Positions 8,734-17,275 of a stretch of DNA of 64,000 nucleotides are shown here, piece after piece. Source of the stretch: Paraburkholderia solisilvae (GTDB taxonomy: Bacteria > Pseudomonadota > Gammaproteobacteria > Burkholderiales > Burkholderiaceae); assembly GCF_902859875.1 (NCBI RefSeq), contig NZ_CADIKF010000026.1, forward strand, positions 1 through 64,000, given 5' to 3'. A program made the position numbers and the translations under genes. How positions within the stretch are numbered: the first letter of the stretch is position 1; every line of letters starts with the position of its first letter. A model generated the notes under the pieces. It was not told the DNA's origin and searched no databases. It saw only the letters and a program-made list of their open reading frames with translations.

Positions 8734-9591
8734 ATGTTCATCTCAAAGGCAATCAGACTGCTGTTATGCGCAGTCACCGGGCTCCTCCTCGCACAAGGCG
8801 CGTCGGCGCAATCGTGCGAACCGTCCAAGGTCGCGCAGAAATATCCGTCGCTGGCGGGCAAGACCATCAAGATCGGCGTGGACCCGGAGTCGCCGCCATA
8901 CGCGTTTCGCGACAGCAAGGATTTCAACACGATCATCGGCGCCGATGCCGACATGGCGCGCGCCGTGTTCGATTGCGCCGGCGTGAAAACGGAATTCTTC
9001 ACGGCCGGCTGGCCCGGCTTGCTGCCCGCACTGCGCGCCGGCCAGATCGACGTGATGTGGGACTTGCTGTACTACACACCGGAACGCGCGAAGGAGACCA
9101 CTTTCGTCACGTATATGCAGGCCGGCACTGGTGGCCTGGTGGCAGCGGGCAACCCTAAGAAGATCGACGACATCTCCAGGCTGTGCGGCCTCACGGTCAC
9201 GGCGGGCATCGGCACCACCGAGCTGACGATGGCGCAAGCGCAGGCCGCCAAATGCAAAGCGGAGCACAAGCCTGACGTGACGATCATGACGTCGGCCGAT
9301 ATCGCATCCGGCGCGCGCCTTGTCGCCAGCCATCGCGCCGACGTGATGATGTACGACCTCGCGCTCGTCGACGGCCTCGCGAAACAGAACCCGCAGCTTT
9401 ATATGCGCGGCTTCAAGGTGACGAGCGGCATGAAGATCGGCGTGGGCGTGAAGAAAGGCAACGCCGACATGATCGCCGCCGTATCCGACGGACTCAAGAT
9501 CATGCAGGCCAACCAGACGCAGAAGAAGACCTTCCAGCGCTACGGTGTCGATCCGTCGCTGGAGACGCCGACCACGCTGCTCACTCAATAA
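8734..9591 (+). CDS. ABC transporter periplasmic binding protein, family 3
   Basis: 285 residues with a Sec signal peptide (MFISKAIRLLLCAVTG, cleavage near ASAQ-SC). The fold of polar amino-acid binding proteins is clear: KIGVDPESPPYAF, then DADMARAVFDCAG, LRAGQIDVMWD and the YYTPERAKETTF motif. A GAAGGA ribosome site precedes the ATG. It sits between a deacetylase-type hydrolase and a fused permease-ATPase, so it should be the receptor for the same uptake system. The ligand may be an amino acid or another small nitrogenous molecule. Confidence 0.88.
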   Translation: MFISKAIRLLLCAVTGLLLAQGASAQSCEPSKVAQKYPSLAGKTIKIGVDPESPPYAFRDSKDFNTIIGADADMARAVFDCAGVKTEFFTAGWPGLLPALRAGQIDVMWDLLYYTPERAKETTFVTYMQAGTGGLVAAGNPKKIDDISRLCGLTVTAGIGTTELTMAQAQAAKCKAEHKPDVTIMTSADIASGARLVASHRADVMMYDLALVDGLAKQNPQLYMRGFKVTSGMKIGVGVKKGNADMIAAVSDGLKIMQANQTQKKTFQRYGVDPSLETPTTLLTQ

Positions 9592-9649
9592 CGATGCCTG
9601 CGCGGCACACGACGTCGTGCGCCGGTAGCGTCAGGAATCAGGTTCGGAA

Positions 9650-11356
9650 ATGAAGGCATTGCGTATCAAACACAGCTTCGCCGGCGCGCTCGGCGTGCTG
9701 GCCATGCTCGCGCTGCAGCAGCCGGCGATGGCCGCCGGTCTCGATGGCGTTCAGGTGCTCGACGGTTTCAAGGAACTGGCCGGTTATGTCGGCTCGCCTT
9801 TTCTGCTCGGCGGCGCGTGGCTCGCGGTGAAGATCACGTTGATCGCGATGGCGATCGGCCTCGCGCTCGGACTCGGACTGGCGCTGATGCGGCTGTCGCG
9901 GTTCAAGGCCTTGAGCTCGGCGGCGTGGGGGTATATCTGGTTCGTGCGCGGCACACCGCAACTGCTGCAACTCGTGTTTATCTTCGACGCGCTGCCGCTG
10001 ATCGGTCTGCGTTTCGATGAATTCACGACCGCGGTGATCGGCTTTGCATTGAACGAGGCGGCGTTCAGTGCCGAGTTGTTCCGTGCCGGAATATTGTCGG
10101 TGAACCGTTCGCAATCGACCGCGGCCGCCGCGCTCGGCATGGGACCGTTGCTGACGCTGCGCCGCATTATCCTGCCGCAATCGATGCGCGCGATCATCCC
10201 GGGTCTCGCCAACGACACCATCGGCATGTTGAAGCTGACGTCGATCGCGTCCGTGATCTTCGTCAACGAATTGACGTTTCGTTCGCAGCAGATCGTCGGG
10301 CAGAACTTCAAGTTCTTTACCGTGTTCGGCGCGGCGGCGGTGATTTATCTGTTTCTGACGAGCGGGATCTCCGTGCTTCAGGTGTGGCTCGAACGCATGT
10401 TCGATCACGAGCGCGACCGCAAGATCGCATTCTCGTGGTTCGGACTGCGCGTCTCGACGCGTGATGCGAAGCCGGTGGAAGCGCCGATCGCTTTGCCGGT
10501 CGCGGCTCAGGAGACGGAAGCGAACGATCACGCCTGGATCGGTACGCTGCTGCCCGCCGACAGCCGCACGCCGCGCCGCGCCGATGAACCGTTTGTCGCA
10601 TGCAGGAATGTCTGGAAATCGTATGCGAAACGCGAGATCTTGCGCGGCGTGGACCTGTCGATCGCGCATGGCGAAGTGGTCGTCATCCTGGGCCCGAGCG
10701 GCTCCGGCAAGAGCACGCTGCTCAAGCTTATCAACCATCTCGAACCGCTCGACTGGGGAACCATCAAGGTCGATTCGCAGTATGTCGGTTATCGCGAAGT
10801 GCCAGGCGGCGGCGGCACGGTGCGGCCCGTACACAACCTCGCGCGTGCACGCGCCGAAGCACGCGTGGGCATGGTGTTCCAGCATTTCAATCTCTTCAGT
10901 CATCTGAGCGCACTGGAGAACATCGTTGAAGCGCAGCGGCAGGTGTATGACGTGCCGCGCGCCGAGGCGGAAGCACTCGGACGCGACTTGCTGAAGAGCG
11001 TGGGTCTCGCCGCACATGCGGACTTCTTGCCGCACCGGTTATCCGGCGGCCAGCAGCAGCGCGTGGCGATTGCCCGCGCACTCGCGATCAAACCGAAGTT
11101 GATGCTGTTCGACGAACCGACTTCAGCGCTCGACCCGGAACTCGTCGGTGAAGTGCTGGGCGTGATGCGCGGGCTGGCCGATGCCGGCATGACGATGGTC
11201 GTGGTCACGCATGAAATCCGCTTTGCCCGCGATGTTGCCGATCGCGTCGTCTTTATGGACGGCGGCGAGGTGATCGAGCAAGGAACGCCGCAGCAGGTCA
11301 TCGACAACCCGACTCACGAGCGCACCCGAAAATTTCTCAATGTCGTCGCCAGTTGA
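9650..11356 (+). CDS. Fused ABC permease-ATPase (HisM + GlnQ type)
   Basis: 568 residues. The N-terminus is a HisM/GlnP-type permease (about residues 1-270; several TM helices and the EAA-like loop AAALGMGPLLTLRRIILPQSMR). After a linker of about 50 residues comes a complete GlnQ-type ATPase (about 315-568): Walker A GPSGSGKST, Q-loop MVFQHFNLFSHL, signature LSGGQQQRVAIARAL, Walker B LMLFDEPTSALD, H-loop VVVTHE. Permease and ATPase are usually separate genes. One permease-ATPase polypeptide would homodimerise to make the whole transporter. It lies 58 bp after its binding-protein gene. Confidence 0.9.
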   Translation: MKALRIKHSFAGALGVLAMLALQQPAMAAGLDGVQVLDGFKELAGYVGSPFLLGGAWLAVKITLIAMAIGLALGLGLALMRLSRFKALSSAAWGYIWFVRGTPQLLQLVFIFDALPLIGLRFDEFTTAVIGFALNEAAFSAELFRAGILSVNRSQSTAAAALGMGPLLTLRRIILPQSMRAIIPGLANDTIGMLKLTSIASVIFVNELTFRSQQIVGQNFKFFTVFGAAAVIYLFLTSGISVLQVWLERMFDHERDRKIAFSWFGLRVSTRDAKPVEAPIALPVAAQETEANDHAWIGTLLPADSRTPRRADEPFVACRNVWKSYAKREILRGVDLSIAHGEVVVILGPSGSGKSTLLKLINHLEPLDWGTIKVDSQYVGYREVPGGGGTVRPVHNLARARAEARVGMVFQHFNLFSHLSALENIVEAQRQVYDVPRAEAEALGRDLLKSVGLAAHADFLPHRLSGGQQQRVAIARALAIKPKLMLFDEPTSALDPELVGEVLGVMRGLADAGMTMVVVTHEIRFARDVADRVVFMDGGEVIEQGTPQQVIDNPTHERTRKFLNVVAS

Positions 11357-11369
11357 CCATGAGGCTTAT

Positions 11370-12386
11370 ATGACGGACTTCGAAACTTTCAATCTTGGCC
11401 GCGTCGTACTGCAATCCGGCGCGACGCTGCCTGACATGCTGCTCAGCTACAAGACGTACGGCCGGCTGAATGCGGCGCGCGACAATGCGATTGTCTACCC
11501 GACCTTCTATAGCGGCAGCCATGTCGACAATGAATGGCTGATCGGCGATCACATGGGCCTCGATCCGCGCGAGTACTTCATCATCGTGCCGAATATGTTC
11601 GGCAATGGGGTATCGAGTTCGCCGAGCAACCATCCGCAGCCTTATGATCGCGGCCGTTTTCCGCATGTGACGCTCTACGACAACGTCGCGATGCAGCATC
11701 GCCTCGTGACCGAGAAGTTCGGCATCGAGTCGCTCAGGCTCGTCGTCGGCTGGTCGATGGGTGCGATGCAGACGTTCCATTGGGCCGCGATGTATCCGGA
11801 GATGGTGCAGCGCATTGTGCCGGCTTGCGGGGCAGCGCGATGCTCGCGGCACAACTTCACGTTTATCGAAGGGCTCAAGGCGCCCTTGCTGTTGGACCCG
11901 GACTTCAAGAACGGCTTCTACGATGCACCGCCGACGCGCGGCATGCGCGCCGCTGCCCGTGTGTTCGCCGGCTGGGGGTTTTCGCAGGCGTTTCTGCGTC
12001 AACGGCTCGACATCGAAGCGATGGGGTATGGCTCGCTCGAGGACTTTATTGTCCACTTCTGGGAAGGCGACTTCCTGAAGAAGGACGCGAACAATATCCT
12101 GTCGATGATGTGGAGCTGGCAGAACGGCGATATTTCCGCGAATTCGCTCTATGAAGGGGATTTCGATCGGGCCCTCGGCAGTATCACCGCGAAGGCCATT
12201 GTGATGCCCGGACGCACCGACCTCTATTTTCCGCCGGAAGATAGCGAGTACGAAGTGTCGAAAATGCCTCACGCACAGCTGCGGCCTATCGAATCGGTCT
12301 GGGGGCATTTTGCGGGCGGACCTTCAGCCAATCCTGTCGACGCCAAATTTATCGATGCGGCAGTGAGGGAAATTCTCGCTATGTAG
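11370..12386 (+). CDS. Alpha/beta hydrolase related to homoserine O-acetyltransferase (MetX-like)
   Basis: 338 residues from ATG 11370, preceded by GAGG at 11361-11364. An earlier ATG at 11340 would overlap the transporter gene and has a poorer ribosome site. The nucleophile elbow GWSMGAMQ, the Asp in MPGRTDLYFPPEDSE and the His in SVWGHFAGG form an intact Ser-Asp-His triad. MetX transfers acetyl to homoserine, but many relatives are plain hydrolases. Position as last gene of an amide uptake/catabolism operon favours a hydrolase over methionine biosynthesis. Confidence 0.8.
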   Translation: MTDFETFNLGRVVLQSGATLPDMLLSYKTYGRLNAARDNAIVYPTFYSGSHVDNEWLIGDHMGLDPREYFIIVPNMFGNGVSSSPSNHPQPYDRGRFPHVTLYDNVAMQHRLVTEKFGIESLRLVVGWSMGAMQTFHWAAMYPEMVQRIVPACGAARCSRHNFTFIEGLKAPLLLDPDFKNGFYDAPPTRGMRAAARVFAGWGFSQAFLRQRLDIEAMGYGSLEDFIVHFWEGDFLKKDANNILSMMWSWQNGDISANSLYEGDFDRALGSITAKAIVMPGRTDLYFPPEDSEYEVSKMPHAQLRPIESVWGHFAGGPSANPVDAKFIDAAVREILAM

Positions 12387-12825
12387 TGTATTGTTTCGCG
12401 ACTGGCCGCTTATCGACCACTTCGGCCAGGACTGCGCATCGTCTTGCATCGAGCCCCATTGCCACGGCAAGAAGGCTTGTGTGCCACGTCGAGGTGGTGA
12501 CCGGTAGTCGCCACCCGCTACAGACGTGCGCGCTCCGCGATCCGGCGGTTGCGGTTCTCCGGTTGCAGTTCTCCGGTTGTGGTTCTTCATTGAGCCTATC
12601 GTGGTGGCGCCGTCGTATCTGAGCCGTCTGTCACATCCGGTAACTTCGCAAATCGTCGCGGTAACCCGGAAAGTACGCCTAAGCTGTATGGTCCGCGAGG
12701 TCCGCGATCAATAGCGATCAATCGCCTGAGGGAGACCGTCCCATCAGGCTGTGACAAGCAGAGAGGTCGCCCGGCTGGCGCGTTGACCTCCCTTTCCAAA
12801 CATAAGCACCCTCAGGGGACCATCC
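12387..12825. other. 439-bp intergenic region with a 14-bp x3 repeat
   Basis: No gene recognised. A weak 7-bp inverted repeat CTGGCCG/CGGCCAG (12402-12408, 12423-12429) follows the operon without a T-run. Three imperfect 14-bp units of the form GGTTGCGGTTCTCC lie at 12547-12560, 12561-12574 and 12575-12588. The downstream end carries TTGACC (12783-12788) and a GGGGACC ribosome site for the acyltransferase gene. Confidence 0.6.
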
Positions 12826-13701
12826 TTGAAACGCCTCAGCCTTGCGCTCATTGTGGCGTTGCTCCGCACGCTTTCCGTGCTTCCTTACAAATTCGTGGCT
12901 CGGCTGGGGATGGTTGTCGGCACCGGGTTGTATGCGCTTCCGAGCCGCCGCAAGCATATCGTCCTCGTCAACTTGCGCCTTTGCTTCCCGAGCAAGAGCA
13001 GCAGCGAACATGAGAAGCTCGCGAGAGCGCACTTCAGCCATGTCGTGCGCAGCTATCTCGAGCGAGGCATTCAGTGGTTCGGCAGTGCGCGGTCGATCCG
13101 CGATATCGTCCAGATCGACAGCAAAATCGATCTCGATGACGATCATGCGCCGCCCACCATCTTTATGGGTTTTCACTTTGTCGGCATCGAGGTCGGCTGC
13201 ATGCTCTACTCGACGCGCTTCCCCGTCGCCTCGCTGTACACGCGAATGTCGAGCACAGGCCTATGCGATCTGGCGAAACGGCAACGTGGCCGATTCGGCG
13301 CGGAGATGATCGAGCGCGCGACCAGTGCCAGAAAGGTCGTGGAATTGCTGCGCTCCGGCAAGCCCGTCATGCTCGCGGCGGATATGGATCAGGGCGTGGA
13401 CAACTCGGTTTTTGTGCCCTTCTTCGGCGTTCCCGCCTGCACGCTCACGGCCGTGTCGCGTCTCGCCCGACTGGGACGCGCGCGGGTGGTTCCCTTCGTG
13501 ACTGAGGTACTCCCCGATTACCAGGGCTACAAGTTGACGATTTTCGAACCGCTCGCGGATTTCCCATCGGGCAGCGATGTGGTCGACGCACGCCGTATGA
13601 ATGCGTTCCTCGAGGAACAGGTCGTCAAGTTTCCCGAGCAGTATTACTGGGTGCATCGACGGTTCAAACACCGGCCACCGGGTATTGCATCGGTGTATTG
13701 A
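12826..13701 (+). CDS. Lysophospholipid / lipid A lauroyl acyltransferase family (LpxL/HtrB-like)
   Basis: 291 residues, apparently from TTG 12826 behind GGGGACC. An N-terminal hydrophobic segment (about 5-40) is followed by the family's catalytic HX4E motif in MGFHFVGIEVG, a second block (LRSGKPVMLAADMDQG, PFFGVPACTL) and the C-terminal FPEQYYWVHRRFKHRP. LpxL-type enzymes add secondary acyl chains to Kdo2-lipid IVA at the inner membrane; some relatives make ornithine lipids. No other lipid A gene is adjacent, so the exact acceptor is open. It is convergent with the motor-like operon. Confidence 0.85.
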   Translation: MKRLSLALIVALLRTLSVLPYKFVARLGMVVGTGLYALPSRRKHIVLVNLRLCFPSKSSSEHEKLARAHFSHVVRSYLERGIQWFGSARSIRDIVQIDSKIDLDDDHAPPTIFMGFHFVGIEVGCMLYSTRFPVASLYTRMSSTGLCDLAKRQRGRFGAEMIERATSARKVVELLRSGKPVMLAADMDQGVDNSVFVPFFGVPACTLTAVSRLARLGRARVVPFVTEVLPDYQGYKLTIFEPLADFPSGSDVVDARRMNAFLEEQVVKFPEQYYWVHRRFKHRPPGIASVY

Positions 13702-13808
13702 GCGGCGCGCGTCGTCACTGAGCATGGCAGGCATGCGTTTGCCGATGGGCATCGAACGGCCGCCTGGTCGACGACGGACGGACGCATGCACACGCGGCAG
13801 TGGTGTGT

Positions 13809-14489
13809 TCAGCCAGCCTTCGGCTTGCGCCTGACCGCCTGCTTCGCGCCTTTCACGTTTTTTCCACGCGGCACGCTTTCCACGCCCGGCGCCTGCGCTC
13901 CGCCACCGGGCTCGCCGAGCGCCGACAGCGTTTCCACATACGACAGAAAATGCTGCAGGTACTCGGGCGACAGGTCGTTCATCAGCGACAGCGCGCGATG
14001 CACAAGGCGGCTCGAATTCAACGGCCCCGCGTTGCCCGGCACCTGCGCCAGCGACTGGCGCAACTGCCGCCCCGCGCTCAACTTCGACCACACCGCATCG
14101 AAATACTGAAGGAGGTCGGCGAGCGTCTGCGCGCGGTCGGGGCGCTGTTTCAGCGATGCGGCCAAAGCCGCGAGCGACGTGTCGCGCTGCGCGTCGCCCG
14201 GTTGCGGCGCCGGTGCTTCGATCGCATCCGCATTGCGCTTGCGTTCGATTTCGCCGTGATACGCGCTGATCGACGCCGCGAGCCGCGCGTCGAGCAGGCG
14301 ACGCAATTCGCCATCTGACTGAAGCGTCGTGATGCGCCGCGCCAGCGCGTCGATTGCCGCAAAGCGCAGCGGATCGAGGCGATCCGCTCCGGCTTCGCGC
14401 CACGCTTCGAGCGTCGCGCGCGCATCACCGCATGCGGGATCGTCCACTGCGGAAGGAAGAACGGGCTGCGTGTCGCGCACGTCGCTCAT
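13809..14489 (-). CDS. DUF2894 domain protein, last gene of the motor-like operon
   Basis: 226 residues, soluble, no signal peptide or TM. N-terminal half: DARATLEAWREAGADRLDPL then RLLDARLAASISAYHGEIER. Central SLKQRPDRAQTLADLLQYFDAVWSKL and PLNSSRLVHRALSLMNDLSPEYLQHFLSY look helical. The C-terminal tail is basic (GKNVKGAKQAVRRKPKAG). It starts 6 bp after the OmpA-like gene, so it is almost certainly translated with the stator pair. It matches DUF2894, which has no known function. A cytoplasmic partner that binds the stator tail is my inference. Confidence 0.8.
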   Translation of the reverse strand: MSDVRDTQPVLPSAVDDPACGDARATLEAWREAGADRLDPLRFAAIDALARRITTLQSDGELRRLLDARLAASISAYHGEIERKRNADAIEAPAPQPGDAQRDTSLAALAASLKQRPDRAQTLADLLQYFDAVWSKLSAGRQLRQSLAQVPGNAGPLNSSRLVHRALSLMNDLSPEYLQHFLSYVETLSALGEPGGGAQAPGVESVPRGKNVKGAKQAVRRKPKAG

Positions 14490-14495
14490 CGCACG

Positions 14496-15143
14496 TCACT
14501 CATGCTTGCCGCCGTTGCCCGCTGCGAGGCGCGGCACCGGCGCGATCTCGACGCGCCGGTTCTTCGCGCGCCCTTCCGGGTCCGCGTTCGAACTCACCGG
14601 CTGCTCGGAGCCGAACGCCGCCGCGAATACCGACGGCGCCGGCACGCCTTCGTCGATAAAGGCGCGCGTCACCGTCAGCGCGCGCTGCGCCGACAGTTCC
14701 CAGTTATCCGCGAAACGCCGGTTGCCCGCGCGCACCTGCTGGTCGTCGGCGAAACCGCTCACCATCAGGACCTGGTCGTTCACGCGCAGATACGCGGCGA
14801 GCGGCCCCGCCAGCGACTTGAGCAACTCGCGCCCCTGCGGCTGCAACTGGTCCGAGTTCGCCGCGAACAGCACATTGCCGCTGATGCCGATGCGTCCGTT
14901 CACGAGCGTCACGCGTCCGGCCGCGAGCGGCGCGGCGAGCGCCTGCTCGAGCGCCTGACGCCGCTGCGCCTCGGCCTTGCGCTGCTGCACTTCCTTCTCC
15001 AGCCGGCTCGACAGTTCGAATTGCACGCCGATCACGCTCACGAGAATCAGCACGAATGCGCCGACCAGCACCGACATCAGATCGCCGAACGCGGCCCAGA
15101 TCGGCGCACCCGGCTCGACGCCGACATCGATGTCGTCGCTCAT
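14496..15143 (-). CDS. MotB/ZorB-like protein: TM anchor with membrane Asp plus OmpA peptidoglycan-binding domain
   Basis: 215 residues. A short N-terminus leads into one TM helix (about 15-43) entered by Asp21 in PIWAAFGDLMSVLVGA, the position of the ion-carrying Asp of MotB, TolR, ExbD and ZorB. A coiled-coil-like linker (about 44-75) precedes an OmpA-like domain: VLFAANSDQLQPQG, VSGFADD, NWELSAQRALTV, GRAKNRRVEI, with the Asp and Arg that bind peptidoglycan in OmpA proteins. Its start overlaps the DUF802 stop by 4 bp, so the two are translationally coupled. Flagellar MotB is less likely because no flagellar genes are near. Confidence 0.88.
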   Translation of the reverse strand: MSDDIDVGVEPGAPIWAAFGDLMSVLVGAFVLILVSVIGVQFELSSRLEKEVQQRKAEAQRRQALEQALAAPLAAGRVTLVNGRIGISGNVLFAANSDQLQPQGRELLKSLAGPLAAYLRVNDQVLMVSGFADDQQVRAGNRRFADNWELSAQRALTVTRAFIDEGVPAPSVFAAAFGSEQPVSSNADPEGRAKNRRVEIAPVPRLAAGNGGKHE

Positions 15144-17251
15144 GACGCGCGCGCTCCGGCCAGATGCTGCAGGTCTTCCATGATCTGCTTCTGCGACATC
15201 ACGCTCAGGTCGATCACCTCGCGCGCCTGCGCGACGTAATACGCGAGCTGGTCGTCGCTACGCGTGAGCGACTGGTCGAGCGCGCGCTCGATGCGCTCCA
15301 GATGCGTGATCAGCTTGCCGTTCGATTCGCCGAACGACGCGACGGCCGCGCCGAACGCGTCGCCCATGCTCGCCATATCGATCGCGCTGACCGCCACCTG
15401 CGCGGCGGCGGTATCGAGCTTGCGGGTCTCGGTTTCGACCTTGCCGGAGAACTGCTCGCCGACGCGCTCGAGCAGCGTGGCCGAGGTCGACACCAGTCCG
15501 TCGATGGCCGCGCGCTGTTCGGTCGACGCGAGATTGACCGCATCGAGCAGCGTCTCCAGCGTTTGCAGCAGACGCGTGCGTTCCTCGAGCATCGCGGTGT
15601 CGCGAACCATGCTTTCGGACAGGCTGTTGCGCAACTCCGCGATCACCTCGGCGGCGGCCTTCGGCGCTTCCGACGCCGCCGTCACGAGGCGTCCGATCGC
15701 GTCGATCGTGCCGCGCGCTTCGGCCTGCGCGCGCTCGGCGATCTGGCGGGCGGTATCGGCCAGCGTGTCGCAGATCTGCTGCTGGCGCGCGGCGTGTTGC
15801 GCGCCGGTCTCGGCCCATTCGCGCGACAGCGCCGACGCGGTCTGTTCGAGCGTCGCGGCCCACGCGGCGAGGCGTTGGTCGTCGGCGGCGGCAAGACCCG
15901 TCTGCAAGGCGGCATGCGAAGCATCGACACGCTCGACCAGCGACGCCGCGCGCGACTCGATGCTTGCCGCCGCGGCCGTCGTCGCGGCCTCGAAGTTCGC
16001 GGCGGCCGTCGTCAGCGCCGCTTCGTGACGCGCGGCGAGTGCGTCGTGTGTCTGCGCGTGCTGCGCCAGTGCGCCGGTCCATGTCTCTGAAAGTTGCGCC
16101 GCCGATGCCACGAGTTGTGCGGCGACGTCGTCGAGCAGCTTCGATGCGCGTGTGTCGGCGCTTGCGGCAAAGCGATCGAGCGTCGCGCTCATGCGTTCAG
16201 CGAGCGCGTCGTTCGATGCGCGCTGCGCGTCGAGCGCGCCGCTCCACGTGCTCGCGACCTGTTCCGCGGTCGACGCGAAGCCGCGCGACAGGCCGTTCAT
16301 CTGCTGTTGCGCGGATTGCGCGACGCGCTCGTGCAGCGCGGTCGTGTCGTGCGCGAGGCTCGCGAGCGTCGTCTCGACGACGGGCTGGATCGCCGCGCCG
16401 ACCGCGCGCGCATGTTCGCCGACACTCTGCCGCAACGACTGCTCGACCGAGTTCGCGAGCCGCGCGTACGTGAGCTCGGTCTTCGCGTGAAACGCCTGCT
16501 GGTTCGCCAGTTGCCGCTCGCTCGCGGTTGCGCTGTGGTGTTCCAGCGCGCCCATCAATGTGCGCAGGCCATCGATCAGCGCGGGCAACGACTCGGCCTG
16601 GCGCTGCATCAGCCGGAAGGTTTCCTCGCGTTGATGCGCGAGCGAAAAGACGCGCAACACCGTCGCGGTCTTCGCGTCGAGTTGCTGCGCGGCCTTGATG
16701 CGCTCGCGGCGGCACAGGGCGGACAGCAGGCCGAGCATCGCGGAGGTGGCGACGCCCGCGATCGATGTGCCGAACGCGAAGCCGAGGCCGCGCACCGGCG
16801 CGGCAAGCGAATCGCGCACGGCCTGCAGATCGGTGGCGGCGTCGAGCGCGGCGCCGGTGCCGCGCAACGTCGCGGCCATGCCGAGCAGTGTGCCGAGCAT
16901 GCCGAGCAGCACCAGCAGGCCGACCAGATACGGCGTGAGCGACGGACCCGGCAGGCCCGCACGCTCACCTTCGACGCGCAGCCGCACTGCGCCGCGCAGG
17001 CTCGGATGCAGTCTGTCGAGCCATGCGCCGAGCTGCGGCGGCGGCGCGTTCAGCGTATCGACGGCGACGATCAGCGTGTCGGTGGCCTGCTGATAGCGGT
17101 ACAGCTCGACCGCGCCCGTGACATAGCACGCGCCGATCAGCAACGCGACGACGAGCGCGAGCGGATTGGTCGTTGCATAACTGATGGCGACCCATAGCAC
17201 GGCGGCAAGGCCCAACACAAAGACGGCAAGATGGATTCGGTATCTGGACAT
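15140..17251 (-). CDS. DUF802 protein: MotA/TolQ/ZorA-like stator with a long cytoplasmic tail
   Basis: 703 residues. TM1 about 5-25, TM2 29-52, TM3 104-130 (YLVGLLVLLGMLGTLLGMAA), TM4 157-182 (AFGTSIAGVATSAMLGLLSA). The GTLLGM and AFGTSIAG motifs in TM3 and TM4 are the channel-lining signatures of MotA/TolQ/ExbB and especially ZorA. Residues about 190-700 form a long Ala/Gln/Glu/Thr-rich helical tail, probably coiled coil. It overlaps the OmpA-like gene by 4 bp and lies 24 bp after the DUF3348 gene. The architecture predicts a pentameric ion channel around two OmpA-like subunits, driving a long intracellular rod. Function is unknown; homology is by motif and architecture only. Confidence 0.85.
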   Translation of the reverse strand: MSRYRIHLAVFVLGLAAVLWVAISYATTNPLALVVALLIGACYVTGAVELYRYQQATDTLIVAVDTLNAPPPQLGAWLDRLHPSLRGAVRLRVEGERAGLPGPSLTPYLVGLLVLLGMLGTLLGMAATLRGTGAALDAATDLQAVRDSLAAPVRGLGFAFGTSIAGVATSAMLGLLSALCRRERIKAAQQLDAKTATVLRVFSLAHQREETFRLMQRQAESLPALIDGLRTLMGALEHHSATASERQLANQQAFHAKTELTYARLANSVEQSLRQSVGEHARAVGAAIQPVVETTLASLAHDTTALHERVAQSAQQQMNGLSRGFASTAEQVASTWSGALDAQRASNDALAERMSATLDRFAASADTRASKLLDDVAAQLVASAAQLSETWTGALAQHAQTHDALAARHEAALTTAAANFEAATTAAAASIESRAASLVERVDASHAALQTGLAAADDQRLAAWAATLEQTASALSREWAETGAQHAARQQQICDTLADTARQIAERAQAEARGTIDAIGRLVTAASEAPKAAAEVIAELRNSLSESMVRDTAMLEERTRLLQTLETLLDAVNLASTEQRAAIDGLVSTSATLLERVGEQFSGKVETETRKLDTAAAQVAVSAIDMASMGDAFGAAVASFGESNGKLITHLERIERALDQSLTRSDDQLAYYVAQAREVIDLSVMSQKQIMEDLQHLAGARAS

Positions 17252-17275
17252 GGTGCTGCGTGGGTGTCCCGGTAG

